The notes: generated by a model from the sequence alone, not told the origin. A stretch of DNA of 64,000 nt from Malus domestica (GCF_042453785.1 NC_091668.1:2496501-2560500); one strand, 5' to 3'; shown: positions 12,600 through 25,061, counted from the first letter of the stretch. Numbers and translations: made by a program.

Positions 12600-13010
12600 A
12601 GAATGGTTTTGCTAGAAAAGTGTGCAAGGCTCTTTGACGTTATTAGCATTATCCTAAACGATTCGGTCACCTATATGCAGTTTGTGTGTAATGTTACTGT
12701 TTTGTTTCATGTAGCTCGGGAGCATAACAATTGGACTTTCATGATTGTACATGTACACTTTTTTATTTGTATAGCAGTATATCACAAGAATCATAAGATA
12801 AAGGAATTTTAACGAAAAGCTCCAGGTACCGTTCATTTTAACGAAAAATCATATTTTTACACTAAAAAGTCAATCATGATACTATTCACTTTACTCTTTA
12901 TTTTGTCCTTATCGTTAAAACTCAAAATTTTCAAGCTCTTTTCATTAGTTTCCTTAAGATCAATCATGCAAATTAATATAATATCTTGATGCTCTAAATT
13001 TATCTAGCTT
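12600..13010. repeat. Second forward copy of the 7480-7740 module
   Basis: Same order of blocks as 7480-7740, interrupted by the MITE at 12803-12953. Shorter related pieces recur at 13440-13520 and 13720-13830. Confidence 0.65.
12803..12953 (+). mobile_element. MITE family A, copy 1 (Mutator-like)
   Basis: 151 bp starting GGAATTTTAACGAAAAG and ending CATTAGTTTCC, with an internal GATACTATTCACTTTA. Flanks TAAGATAAA and TAAGATCAA match at 8 of 9 positions, and the uninterrupted site is seen at 7678-7690. Three more copies lie at 14492, 30823 and 38296. No coding capacity. The 9-10 bp duplication fits Mutator-like elements. Confidence 0.8.
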
Positions 13011-13128
13011 ATAGAAAGAGAGATTTAGACTTGAAGGCAAATTATCATTTGTAACTTCTAATAGTGAAATTATATTTTGCAAAAGTGAAAAACCAAATGA
13101 AGGAGGAATCAAGGGGCTGGGACTTTTT

Positions 13129-13154
13129 GTGGTGGTGGTGGTGGTGGTGGTGGT
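13129..13154. repeat. GGT microsatellite
   Basis: A run of GTG/GGT triplets at the head of a G-rich patch (13120-13260). The open frame through it is poly-Val and not a credible gene. Confidence 0.85.
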
Positions 13155-14491
13155 TGGGAGGAGAAAGGGGGAGTGGGGTGTTTTCTTGGTAGTTTGGGTT
13201 TTGGGATCCCAGCCCTTTTTGGGGGTTTTGGGCGGAGACTTTTTGAGGTGTTTAACAATTTCGGAGCTATCAGGAATGGGGACCGCGATGGGAGGTCATG
13301 CTGATGAGCTGCGTTGGCCCGGGTAACCAGATTATATTGTCACATTAAGGGAATTTTGAAGATAAAGTCGGTGGGAAAATAGTAGGGTTTATTTTAATTT
13401 TGTATGGTAGGTGGGAAATTAGAAAAATAGGGTGTTTCTAAAACGACTAAAATATATAGTTTGTCTGTGTGCTTGCATGACTACATGGAACATTATCCAT
13501 CAAGGTTGCACTAGGTGCTTGTGGAACGGGAATTAGGGCTTATTGCCTAGGTGAATTATGTATAAATTAGTATATGCTTATTTTATAGACTCGAATACCA
13601 TATGAATTATATTTTACATAAATAGGTATCTTAAGTACGACTTCTTATTATAACACAAGCCAATTTTTATGGACCCGAATGTTTGTCCACCGTGTGTGGC
13701 TTTGCATATGTGGCACGAATGGCGCACTAAAGATTCCCAGAGTCTCTAAACGATTTTGTACCCATTTGAACAAACAAATATGGAAAAATAGAAAAACAAA
13801 AAGCATGTAGCCAACGGTAATATTGGTGAAAAAAAGGAAAAAGAAAAAACGAATTTATAGGACGTTTCCACGCATCACCCACAGACGAGGCCAATGAGGT
13901 CATAGTCTTAGGGGGTAGGCCCTTGGTGCTGCCTACATCGTACCAAAATCGGAGGAGATATGCTGATCCTGACCGGTCTTAGTCTTAGCTAGGGGGTGCC
14001 TACCCTTACCCCTACCTCTGACTCTAAACAACAAAAACAAAGCGTCAAAAAAGGGTTTAGGACAGCTATAGCCTGCAGCATGGCATATCAGAGCCAGACA
14101 TGCAGTCTGCGCCTGAGCCTCTCCGACGTCTAAGCAGCCGGTGATCCGAATAGTATTGTATTAGACTATAGTGGTATACTTTAGTAGTGTTACACTATTT
14201 TGATATAATAAATGTGTCACTTTACATACATTTTTACGTACATTTTTCCTTAAAGCATTTTGATACTCAATATCCTATTACTATTTTGACTGTTCTCTTA
14301 TTACGATTTTATCCATCATAATACATGTGCTAACTTGAAGAGATTTTTGAAAATATAACGAGACCAATGCTCTTACATTACTCTAGCTACCTTGATCACA
14401 CCATATTTCATAAAAGAAATAACATAGAACCTAGAGCGATCACTTGAGTTACAAACCCGCATGTTGCATCTAATCCTAACCTTTTATTTTT

Positions 14492-14644
14492 GGGAGTTTT
14501 AACGAAAAGTCCACGGTATCGTTCACTTTAACGAAAAACTACATTTTTACATTAAAAAGTCAAACCTGATACTATTTATTTTATCCTTTATTTTGTTATT
14601 ATCGTTAAAACTCAAAGTTTTCAAACATTTTTCATTAGTTTTCT
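14492..14644 (+). mobile_element. MITE family A, copy 2
   Basis: 153 bp, GGAGTTTTAACGAAAAG to CATTAGTTTTC, flanked on both sides by TTTTATTTTT (14482-14491 and 14645-14654), a 10-bp target duplication. Same interior as the copy at 12803. Confidence 0.8.
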
Positions 14645-14654
14645 TTTTATTTTT

Positions 14655-17020
14655 TTCAAGTACCGTAGTGTGCGAAAGCTTTGAGACAACCCACGATGAG
14701 GCCCATCAACTTTTGACAAGATCCAGCCCAAGTCAAGAGGCCTAGTGGACGGAGTCATATAGCTGACTAAACATTTGGTTACCCACTGAGTTGAGAGTGC
14801 TGATGTGTCCACTTTTAGGTGTGGGACTTTGGATTCTTAGTTTCTTTTTGTTCCCTATATGCCTTATATTCATTTACTAAATATCATAATGAACGTGGGC
14901 ATGGACTGTTTTCTTCTAGCTGGGCCTTATGTCATTTCTACTGGCCCATTCAGCTCAGACATTTTTTTCGGTTTTATTTAATCCCAAAATTTTAATTAGA
15001 CTTTTATTTATTTTTTTTATTCCATAAAAATCAGTGATGCTGCTGATGCATGCCATCATCTCTCTTATCATAAGCGATTTCTTTGTGGGTATATTTTATT
15101 ATGATCATGTCCATTGAAATCTCGAGTGTTTTTTTAAGAAGCACTGAGGCATATGTTTCTCCAAACAAACTATTGTTGACATTTCAAATGTTTTTTGAAG
15201 AAGCACGAGGCATATACTTTCTCAAAAAAAAAAAAAAATTCATAACTCATATTTTAAATTGTTGAAACTTGTCTTTGATCAGATCAAAAGCACACTCAAT
15301 CATTTCAGATATAATATGAGTATATATTGTCATGTGATCCCATACCCCGTCCATATGGTTTTAGGAAAGCTATAAGTTTCAATGGAGTGATTATAAATAA
15401 AGCCATATATTTTAGGAGATGAGAGCTTTTTGGAGAGATTTTTAGTGTATTAGGAAGACGACCTGGTACAGTAAGAATAATAATATAATTGGTTGAGACT
15501 TAAAAAAAAATTCAAATAATTGTATTATGACACTTGACATACCGAACTGTATCCCGACAAACTATTTATGTCTCGCCCTTTTAGTCCAGTATTGATTTCA
15601 AATCCCACAATGTGGGACGTCTTTTGTGTTCAATCAGCTTCCTCTTGATACAGCTTTTGCCCTCTTGCGTGCATTAACCCAACATGATAATGGTAAATCA
15701 ACACTAAATTATATCGGCCCTATTCCAAAACTCCACTTAATTATATCAGCTAATTATAATTTAATTAAAAGTAATGCTAAGAAGACCATATTTTAGAGAC
15801 CACATAATGTAACGGTTGATGGTTGAGTGCTTTATTTAATGATTTTAACAAGAAATTCAACCGTTAGTCGTCAAATTATGTATTCTACAAAATATTATTC
15901 AAATAGATAGTTTTTATAGCATCGCGGTTTAATTAAGGAGGCATTTGCCACTATCTTTTCACACACATTATAATACAAACAAGCGGTCAGGAAGAAAAGA
16001 ATCTGAGTAGGAAGTGGCCAATTTGATCCAATCAGACTGCCACTTAATTCTTAATCCGTGTATTAGATATGTTTGATCTTTTAGTTCTTGTCACCTCTTT
16101 TATCGGTAATATTGCAAGATTTTAACTCTTGTTTCCAGTCACGCAAAAGCGGAACTCAGCAAAAGCAGCCATTATAATTCAAGCCATTTTAACTGGATAG
16201 GGATTCTCTCCACCCTTTTACCCTCCCCTCCCCTCCCTGCCCTTCTCACAATTTTTTTCCTTTCTCGTTTTCTCCCTACGAAGATGAAAAACAAGATGAA
16301 TTCTTGATCATTCAAATAGGAGGAAGGGAAGGGAAAAAAATCTTGGTCCTTTTTAAGTTTTAACTCATATGTGATGGCATTCCAAAGCGGCCGTAAACTG
16401 TCTACTAATTTGCTTAACTACAAAGACTTATTCGCGTCATTAGTTAGTTTCGATATGACTATTCATTATGTTAAAGGCATTTTGAAGGGAGAAACATATG
16501 AAAACTTTCATTTTTGGTCAAAATTGAAGATCACTCGTGAAGAAAAGTTGGCCCTTTCAATCTTACTATTTTGTGGGGACTAGTAGGGATATGTTTTTTC
16601 TATGAGTAACTTCAGCTTGGACAAAAAGGAAAGTTCTCATCTATTTCTTCCTTCAAATGTCTTCAATGTACTGAATGGTCCTATCCAAAATTCAAATTAG
16701 TCCTCCCTATCAAATGAGGCAATTGAGTAGTTGTGATGGTGAAGCGTGCAATTTCAAGCATTGATCAAGTTATTGGCTTGTCATCCACCCAAGAAATTTA
16801 TAAGTCGTTTGATAACCATTTTGTTATCAGTTTCAATTTTTGTTTTCACTTTTTTGGAAAATTAAAAATTTGTTTGATAGGTACTCCTAGTTTTCACTTT
16901 TTTGTACTTCACTTGGCTAATTCAGTGATCGGGAGAATTTTGGTTGTCCCCAAATTATATTGTCTCATAGCACTCATGACATCACTAGAGAGTTATAAAA
17001 ATAGTATGATATTCGCGGTT
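14655..17020. other. Intergenic, no gene recognised
   Basis: AT-rich DNA. 15778-15900 is a small imperfect hairpin (ACATAATGTAACGGTTG against CAACCGTTAG..CAAATTATGT) that looks like a MITE. Short open frames at 16371-16583 and 16733-17053 show no family motif and are not called. Confidence 0.5.
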
Positions 17021-17029
17021 GTAAGTAAG

Positions 17030-17245
17030 GGATTTGGATCCATCCGGATCTAAATTGTGGGGATCATAGAATTCTTATATCTTAGTCATTCATCGTACAT
17101 TGTGCAGTCAGAAATCATTTGAATTTTATTATTTAAAATTAAACAGAAATAATAACTAACGAAAATTAGCAGCACGATATACGATGAACATTTAGGATGT
17201 GAGAATCTCTATGATCCCCATAAAGATGATCCATAGAGAATCCTC
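17030..17245. mobile_element. MITE with long inverted repeats (family B, copy 1)
   Basis: Roughly 85-bp imperfect inverted repeats: GGGGATCATAGAATTC pairs with GAATCTCTATGATCCCC, and CATTCATCGTACATTGTG pairs with CACGATATACGATGAACAT-type sequence. A related copy is at 34301-34470. Edges are approximate and no target duplication was settled. Confidence 0.6.
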
Positions 17246-17954
17246 ATGATGGCGAACGTAAATCTATATATGTTCCAACTACTAATTATTGAATTTTTAA
17301 TTCGTGTAATTTCAATTAAAGAAATTAGAGAGCAAGTGGTCATTTACCATAGTAGTGGAACGGTGTTAAACCATTGCATGACGATATAAGTTCAAATCGT
17401 ATCAATAGCTAATCTAATATCTAATTTAATAAAATCTATCATTGACAAATAAATCAGGGGAAAATGTACTCCTATGCCAGATGATTGTACATCCAAACGT
17501 TTAATTGGGCCACATTTTACCCATTTGTAAGCCAGCATATGATACGCTGACACTATGATGAATAGCATCTTATCAAACTCCCGAGAAGAGGGACTGAGAT
17601 TCTTTTCGGATTTTAATGTTTGGTTTGTACTGTTGAAGAGATATACAAGAAAACAGATCCAGGTCATTTAAATTTTTAATTGAGTGGTCAGGATTTTTCG
17701 GTTCACTAACTCCTAGCACAGAGGACGAATCCTATTCTCAAGAAGTTCACTCAAAACTGATTCTTTTGTGTGTTGGCATTTGCATCTGTTCTTTTCGCCT
17801 GCATTTCATGTCCTTTATCCGATAGAAATCTAAACAATTACGTAGCTTTGGTATTCGAAAAGAAAAGGAAAATATTCAACCCAGGTATGGGGCTGCATTG
17901 CCCACAAGTTTTGGCTACACAAAGGTTTGAAGCTTCAATACGAAGACAATCAAT

Positions 17955-17960
17955 ATATTC

Positions 17961-17994
<34 letters not shown>
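17955..17994. repeat. TA then TG dinucleotide microsatellite
   Basis: An uninterrupted ATATAT run followed by GTGTGT. Likely length-variable. Confidence 0.85.
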
Positions 17995-18519
17995 ACATAG
18001 CAAGTTAAGGAATATAAAGATCCGTACATAGAAGGTATGCAAGCATGAATATATTTATCCCAACGATAGAGTGTCAGGTACTACGACTTGATCAAATTTT
18101 AGTATATTCCCTAATAATAATGTAAACTATGGAATCAATGGCTACTTTTTTCACCCCAGCTTGATCACAATTCTCAGACACCGTATATATATGTCAACCA
18201 ACATATATATATAGTAAGATAGCATCCATATGTCTTTATCATCAACCACCCCACTCCACCCAAATGGTAGATTCTTGTATCCCGTCATCTATAACTACTA
18301 TATGTGTATTCATCACGTGATTAGAGATATAAATATAAGATGATTCACTTCGATTGTGAAGATATTTAGAACACGTACAAGTCTTAAGAACTTATGTGAT
18401 ACGTATGCAAATTGATAAACATTTCAGGCCCATATCTGTTCACTACTAATATCACCGACATTGTTTCAACTTAATCAGCTATTGCTAGATGTGTTTTATC
18501 ACAAAAAGTCCTGGTGATA

Positions 18520-19100
18520 TTAAGTATGGAATCTCCCATATATTAATTATATATTATTTTATCATATGTATAATGTGGGATCCTATTCTCAAACACTTTC
18601 ATGTTGAATTAATTATTTGAATCTAATGGAGATGATTTAAATTAAATACGCACTGAAGTTTGTTTAATTAAAAATTGTCCAAACTACAAGCCCAAAGTAG
18701 GAAGTGATTCAACAAGATGCATGGGACAAAGTAGGAAGTGATATTAAGTATGGAATCTCACATATATTAATTGTATATTATTTATCATATGCATGATGTG
18801 AGATCCTATTCTCAAACACGCCCATGTTGAAATTAATTATTTGAATTTATTCGACATGATTTAATTAAAATACGCATCAAGATTTATTTAATTAAGGGGT
18901 GTGATATCCACACACCCCATTTTACTTCTTACACATTTCTTGTTAATTTTTATCCGTTGATTTTCTTCAATTCATCTAATCCGACGACCAAAAATTAAAA
19001 AAATGTATAAAAAAATAAAATAAGGTGTGAATATCACATCCCTTAATTAAAAGAAATTCAAACTACAAGCCCAAAGTAAGAAGTGATTGAACAAGACGCA
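18520..19100. repeat. Tandem duplication of about 200 bp, second unit carrying a MITE
   Basis: The block from TATGGAATCTC through CAAACTACAAGCCCAAAGTA occurs at about 18520-18695 and again at about 18745-19080. The second unit is lengthened by the insertion at 18896-19042. Confidence 0.8.
18896..19042. mobile_element. 147-bp MITE with 8-bp target duplication
   Basis: Termini GGGGTGTGATATCCACAC and GTGTGAATATCACATCCC, flanked by TTAATTAA on both sides (18888-18895 and 19043-19050). The sister unit of the tandem duplication has the empty site (TTAATTAA near 18662). An 8-bp duplication fits hAT, though the palindromic target leaves some doubt. Confidence 0.8.
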
Positions 19101-20406
19101 TGGGACAAAGCCCATGGCGTCAAACCCTATGAGGTGTGGCATGGGATTTCATAAATATCCATGCGTTTTCTCATATATCCCTAATGTTATTGTGAACGCG
19201 ATTAGTTTTGTACCTCAGAACGAAAGGGAAAAAAAAAAAACGAAAAAGAGAAGGAGAAAACCTAGCAGAAAGCCACCTAATGTGCCCCGCCCATTCTATT
19301 GGTGCAAGTGAGTGATCTTATTAGCACAATTGAATGGTTCACTCCATCATCCGCCGTTCATGTATAAGTGTGAATACTTTTAGAGGCTGAACACTTGAAG
19401 AGCTTCTTATGATTAATCATGAAGAGGAAGAACACAAGCACAAAAATGATCTTACAAAGTGGTGCACACATGTCTAAGGATTAAGTTAATCTCTTCACGT
19501 ATTATTGAATGACAACCAAATGGATATGTAATTGAAATTACATATTATGTTTATTTATTTATTTTCCACTGTGTATTTAATTATTCGGTTAAATAAAAAT
19601 TGCAATTATATGCCCAAAAACCCAACAACCCCCTCACGAGTGTCCTCACACGAGGTCACAAGAGAAACCAATTTCCACACCAATAACTGATCAAGCCATT
19701 ATACCGGAGCCAACACTAGTCTTTTGGAAGGCCCAGTTAGTATTCAATCATTCAAGTCAACACCAATTTTTTTAAGGCCAAATTCTTCAGTCAATATTCT
19801 TAAACTGGAGCTGGCACAACTTTTCGAAAGCTCATAACGTGTCTAGAGAAGATTTTCTTGGCTGATAATTTATATCATATAAAAAATTTTGAAGGCATCA
19901 AATCCTATATCTATCCGGATTGAGGCATCAAAACCTCGATGAGACTATATTTCCCATTGCTACTTCTATTGAAGCTGAAGCTGATTCTTGTGAGAGTGCT
20001 TTATATCCTAAAGATGTTAACTTAATTGCCTGGTTATCTGATATATTCCATTTCATATAGGAGTAGGATTCTCTTCCTTCTAAATTTCCTCCTCTCCTCT
20101 CTTTTTTCACTTTCCTTATTTTCTTTTCTTTTTTATATATATTTTTTTATGTAAAGAATTCAACTCAAGGTGTTGACATAGCTTAATCGTAAACGTCCAA
20201 ATAGAATAGGACTAAAGAAAAAGAAAAATAGAAGAGGATAGAATCGAATCTATTCATATATATGTTTGTGTGTGTTTTTTTTTTTTTTTGATTCCTAGTG
20301 CATGCCTTGTTGCGTTGCCTCCCACTTCTGTCGTTTTAGTAACCACGTACGCTAGTGCGTCAGATTCGGACAGCATTCCATGCAGTAGGAATCCCTACAT
20401 GACGTT

Positions 20407-21270
20407 TAGGGCCGGCCCTAAGGGTAGCCGGGGAAGGCGGTCGCCTAAGGCCCCCAAGTTTCGGAGGCTCCAAATTTTTTTATACATCCTGTATATAACA
20501 TATAAATAATAAAATGTTAAAAACTGTCGCAAACGAGTTGTTTGTGCAGTTGGATTGGTACTCTTCTTTTTACTTTGGGGGCGGGCAGTTCGAACCACCG
20601 TGCCCTCCAAACGCAACTTTTTTCTTTTGTAAGTAACCTCCAAATGCATTTTTTATCCTTTTGCCTTTGAAAGCACCCCCCAAAAACAAATCATAAAAAA
20701 CCAAAAAAATCATAAAAAGTTATAAAACCGAACTCTCTTTGCAATCCTTTTTTTTTTTTCAATTTTCCAGTCTTTTTATTTCTATTGAATGTTTAAATCA
20801 ACTATCACATAGTCTTGAATACTGTAATTTAAGGTAACAAAAATTTTGAATTTAAATTTTGTTTTTCAATAATTTATTATTGAACTAGATTATTCTAATA
20901 TTTGATTCGTCATTGTGGTATTGATTTTAGAAAGAACGTAAGAGAACCAATTTGTCTTGTTAAATTTATTATATTCATCAATCAAGTTTATTGTTCTTTA
21001 CTCTCTTGATCATAAAATTTTATTGCTCTTCACTCTCAATCTTAAACTTTTGACTGCAAACACTTAGTACATTTGCATCTAAAACGTGAAAGGTGTAATA
21101 TTTAAGTAAAGTTTGCATACCTTTTTTATTTTGACGTTAATTTTAATGATATTTATCATAGAAATATATTTTTTTATACATATCAATGTACAAAGAGTCG
21201 AAGACCATATAACTTTAGGGCCCCACCTCGAGGCTCGCGTAGGGCCCCCAAATTCTCAGGCCTGGCCCTG
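20407..21270. mobile_element. hAT-type non-autonomous element, 864 bp
   Basis: Termini TAGGGCCGGCCCT and CAGGCCTGGCCCTG, close to the CAGGGCCGG ends common in hAT elements, with a perfect 8-bp duplication ATGACGTT (20399-20406 and 21271-21278). No transposase. An internal AGTTCGAACC block resembles a pol III B-box, but no tRNA or full SINE structure is present. Related by end sequence to the element at 62783. Confidence 0.88.
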
Positions 21271-21278
21271 ATGACGTT

Positions 21279-21663
21279 CTAATTAACAACTAATTCTTTA
21301 ATTAAGGCCTAAAGGCAGGGAATTACCTTGCAGCCAATTTCAAGAACTGAAGGATCATTAATTTGTTTTTGTTTAATATGGTTAATTTAAATCGAAAATT
21401 TCTTATATGGGTAGTTTAATGTGTCCTTGTGTCGGTATCTCCATTGGATGGCACTAAATCCCCCATGACATTGATAGAACCTATATCATTTAGGCAGAAT
21501 ATGCACATAATTATGTATAATAATTATGTATAATGTTCATTGATAAATTTAGATGGTCCACCCTCATCTTACAATAATCCATATGCCATTTGAAAATTAA
21601 CATTATAGGGAAGCCATGGTGACCCTCCCCTACCATGGATTTATAGTTATATGATTTGTATGC

Positions 21664-21720
<57 letters not shown>

Positions 21721-22940
21721 ATTAGTTGTACTCAAGTGTCAAGTGGCATCAACGAATTGCGAAAACATGCAAAAGCAAAAGAAAAAAGAGAGGTGTTATT
21801 CTCACCCCGATGTCTTATCTTCCCACCCACATTTTTATGATTTTTTTAATTACAAATTTGTCGATTTGTAAAATGACTAATAAAAGCCTTAGATACCCCC
21901 TTTTGCATTACTTTTTTTTTATGTATAAAATAAAAAAGAAAAGTTTGAGTGTGATAACTCTCACGCTATGCTTATAAATTTTTTGCAAATGATCTTATAA
22001 GGATTGAATGCATTTACTTTAAGTTATAATTTTCTTGTAGTCTAGTTTAATTAAGTTGTACTTTTATGCAGGTGTTCTTGAAATCAGGTCATCCAATTCC
22101 TCCTATAGCGGAAAAGATATTGTGAACCATGGTGTTTAGAATGGGCTACTCCGTACATTGATCGTATACAACAATTCAAACTTATTGTAGGGTCTACTGT
22201 TATAACTAGAGAGATCGTGGAGCTTGACGAAATTTGAAGAGAGTAATATTATTTGTTTAGAAGAGAGTAAAATATTTGTTTATATTCTTTTTTAAGAGAA
22301 ATTTATCTCTAATTATATATAGGGTTATTTTAGGAATAATAGTGGGTGAGAAAATAATATTTTAAATTTTTAACTTTTTATAGTGGGTGTAAATATAACG
22401 TGGGTGGGAAAATAAGACAACATGGTGAGTTTAGCAGTTTTCAAGAAAAAACCGGTGAAAAAAGACCATAAGACCAACTTCAATAGTTGACTTAAAGCTT
22501 AAAATTTGCAGTTGTAATGACAGAAAATACATAAAGAGTCTCATTTTTAAAAATTTCTTCTTAGCATTTCCCATTTTTCATAGTTTAACAATATGTATTT
22601 CTATATGTTTTCCACAAAGTAATTTAGTATGAACTCTTTGGATTGTGTGTCAATTTTGTGCCACTAGTAATAATAATAGTGTGCAATGATTGGCACAAAG
22701 GTATTGCATCAGCCCACTTTTCTTCTTCTTAATTTTCTTTTTCACCCTCATATATTCACAGACGTCTGAACCTAGATTTGGTCACGAATTTACTCATCAC
22801 TTAGTGCCTCTTCATGTTTTGAGTGGGTAACATATAATTAATATGTCTCACTTCTAATTCATAACCATAACATAGAAGGCAAAGAATCACAGGAAGAAGA
22901 AAGAAAAGGAGAAGGTTTGAAAGGAAGAAATCTCTTGTAT
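21279..22940. other. Intergenic, no gene recognised
   Basis: AT-rich. It includes a TA microsatellite with palindromic CATACATACATA / TATGTATGTATG flanks at about 21661-21720. No coding, tRNA or rRNA signal seen. Confidence 0.5.
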
Positions 22941-22958
22941 ATTTGATAGCTGTTTTTA

Positions 22959-23323
22959 GGCTTTTTAGCTAAAATGGTCATTGAGATTTACATAATTTTT
23001 CATTTTGGTTATTGAGATTTGAAATCAATAGAACTAGTCCCTGAGTTTGTCCACCATTAATCATTTTGGTCATTCCATGAAAAATCTCCATTAAATAAAG
23101 CTAAAATAACAAAAATACCCCAATTTTTGTCAAATCATTTGTCACATTGTTTATTAAATTAGAGTATTTTTTTTATTTTGGTCCTTATTCAATATAACAT
23201 TTCATGGAATGACCAAAATGATTGATGATGGACAAACTCAAGGACCACTTCTATTGATTTCAAATATCAAGGACCAAAGTAATAAATTATGCAAATATTA
23301 GGGACCATTTTGGCCAAAAAGCT
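22959..23323. mobile_element. Mutator-like MITE with long inverted repeats
   Basis: About 125-bp terminal inverted repeats starting (G/A)GCTTTTTGGCCAAAATGG-like on each end, with a 9-bp target duplication CTGTTTTTA (22950-22958 and 23324-23332). The 365-bp element has no coding capacity. A 9-bp duplication plus long inverted repeats is the Mutator/MULE pattern. Confidence 0.88.
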
Positions 23324-23789
23324 CTGTTTTTATTATGGATAATGATTGTGCCCCCCCCCTACTTAAACATCATGTAAAGATTATATCTGCAAAAAATCAA
23401 TCAATTTGGATTTCGTTTGGTCATCCATCCGCGTTAGGTTTTGATAACAAGTAGTATCATTAGAATGAACCTACATTTGTTTTATGCATATATATGGCTA
23501 AACGATCTCTAAATTGAATGATTTTTTGCACATATGATCTTTAGATGATGTTAAAGAGAGAACAATTTAGATTATGATGTTCAGACGGTAACAATTCGTT
23601 AAATTGTAATTGAGGGGACAATCAAGTCCCCTATGAGAGTACACAAACATTTTCGTTTTGTTATTGCAACTGAATAACCAGAAAACCCTCCAGCCCAGTT
23701 CAAGAATAAGCCTGTAGAAAGTTACTTCTTCAAAAGCAAAAGTATCCCATATCATCTCTTCTCATTTTTCTTCTCTTTATCCTTCATGC

Positions 23790-24335
23790 TGCCTGCAAGA
23801 TAGTGAGAATGTGAACAATCAGCCGGAGCTCTGATTGCTTACCTTGTTTGTCACCTCTTTCAGCAGATCCCCTAGCTCGGCGACTTGGGGGACTCCTACT
23901 ACATGGTTTGTATCGCGCTTGACCAAGCCTGAAACTACAAGTAAGCTTCAAGTGACATTGATACATTACCTTGTGCATCTCCATCAGTTACAGATACCAC
24001 CCCTGGATGGAGGAAGAGTACTTCCAGAGAAGATGCCACATCTACCTATGAGACAGATAAGGAAAGTCAAGACGATACCACACTCCAGTACTTAGAAGTT
24101 TCGTGGTTACGAGATCATTCTCCCACAATATTTCCTAATGTCATTTGTACTAAATCATTCACTTGTACTCACTAAAGGAGAGCTTGAACCTATGTACTTG
24201 TGTAAACCCTTCACAATTAATGAGAACTCCTATATTCCGTGGACGTAGCCAATCTGGGTGAACCACGTACATCTTGTGTTTGCTTTCCTATCTCTATCCA
24301 TTTATATACTTATCCACACTAATGACGGGAGCAAT
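23790..24335 (+). mobile_element. LTR-retrotransposon fragment (probable LTR 3' part)
   Basis: The stretch contains CTTGGGGGACTCCTACTAC and, near 24238, CCGTGGACGTAGCC..GGGTGAACCACGTACATCTTG. The same motif combination lies near the 3' end of the LTRs at 41503 and 45421. No partner LTR or target duplication is visible, so the edges are rough. Confidence 0.5.
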
Positions 24336-24906
24336 CTAGCGAAGATCACAAAAAGTGACCGTTTTCGCTACCTAGGATCTATCTTGCAAGAGAACGGAGA
24401 ATTAGATGGAGATCTCAACCATAGAATACAAGCTGGATGGATGAAGTGTAAGAGTGCATCCGGCGTGTTGTGTGACCGTCGTAGGCCACTGAAGCTCAAG
24501 GGAAAATTTTATAGGACGGCAATAAGGCCAGCGATGTTGTATGGCACAGAATGTTGGGCGGTGAAGCATCAACACGTACACAAAATGGGTGTAGCGGAGA
24601 TGAGGATGCTTCGTGGGATGTATGGGCACACGAGAAAGGATAAGATTGGGAATGAGGATATCCGAGGTTTGGACATGTGCAAAGAAGGCCTACTGACACT
24701 CCGGTTCGAAAATGTGACTACGGGACAGAGGTTTAGGGCTGAAGGGGTAGAGGAAGACCTAGGAAAACTTTGGAAGAGACCCTAAGAAAAGACTTGATTT
24801 TGGATCTAACGGAGGACATGACACAAAACCGAGCGCAATGGCGTTCTAGGATTCATATAGCCGACCCCACTTAGTGGGAAAAGGCTTTGTTGTTGTTTGT
24901 TTGTTT
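24336..24906 (+). mobile_element. 5'-truncated RTE-type LINE, reverse-transcriptase C-terminus and 3' tail
   Basis: The translation carries the region after the reverse-transcriptase core of plant RTE-type LINEs: [53 protein letters not shown]. After NEDIRG a deletion of roughly 50 bases shifts frame; the expected [14 protein letters not shown] and EDMTQNRAQWRS motifs follow in another frame, ending at IADPT and TAG. The 3' end is CCCACTTAGTGGGAAAAGGC then TTG/TTTG repeats, typical of RTE tails. It is dead (no endonuclease, no N-terminal part) and abuts the LTR fragment. Confidence 0.85.
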
Positions 24907-25061
24907 GTATTGCAACTGAATGAGTTTAATTTAAAACAATAAGATAAGGTCCTTATATACCCTCTTCCAACAATGCTTAACATTTAAGCTAATAGGTGAA
25001 GACAAGGCACTTAGTGATTTATGGTTAATACTACTATAAGTTAATAAAAAGAGTAATGCTA

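Noticed and set aside
13129..13326. Val/Gly-rich open frame
   Set aside because: Translation of a GGT microsatellite and G-rich patch.
16371..16583. Small protein gene (70 codons)
   Set aside because: No recognised motif, no promoter or splice context, isolated in AT-rich DNA; length is expected by chance.
17330..17400. tRNA or SINE head (GTGGTCATTT..AGTTCAAATCG)
   Set aside because: Cloverleaf arms could not be formed and no A box at suitable spacing was seen.
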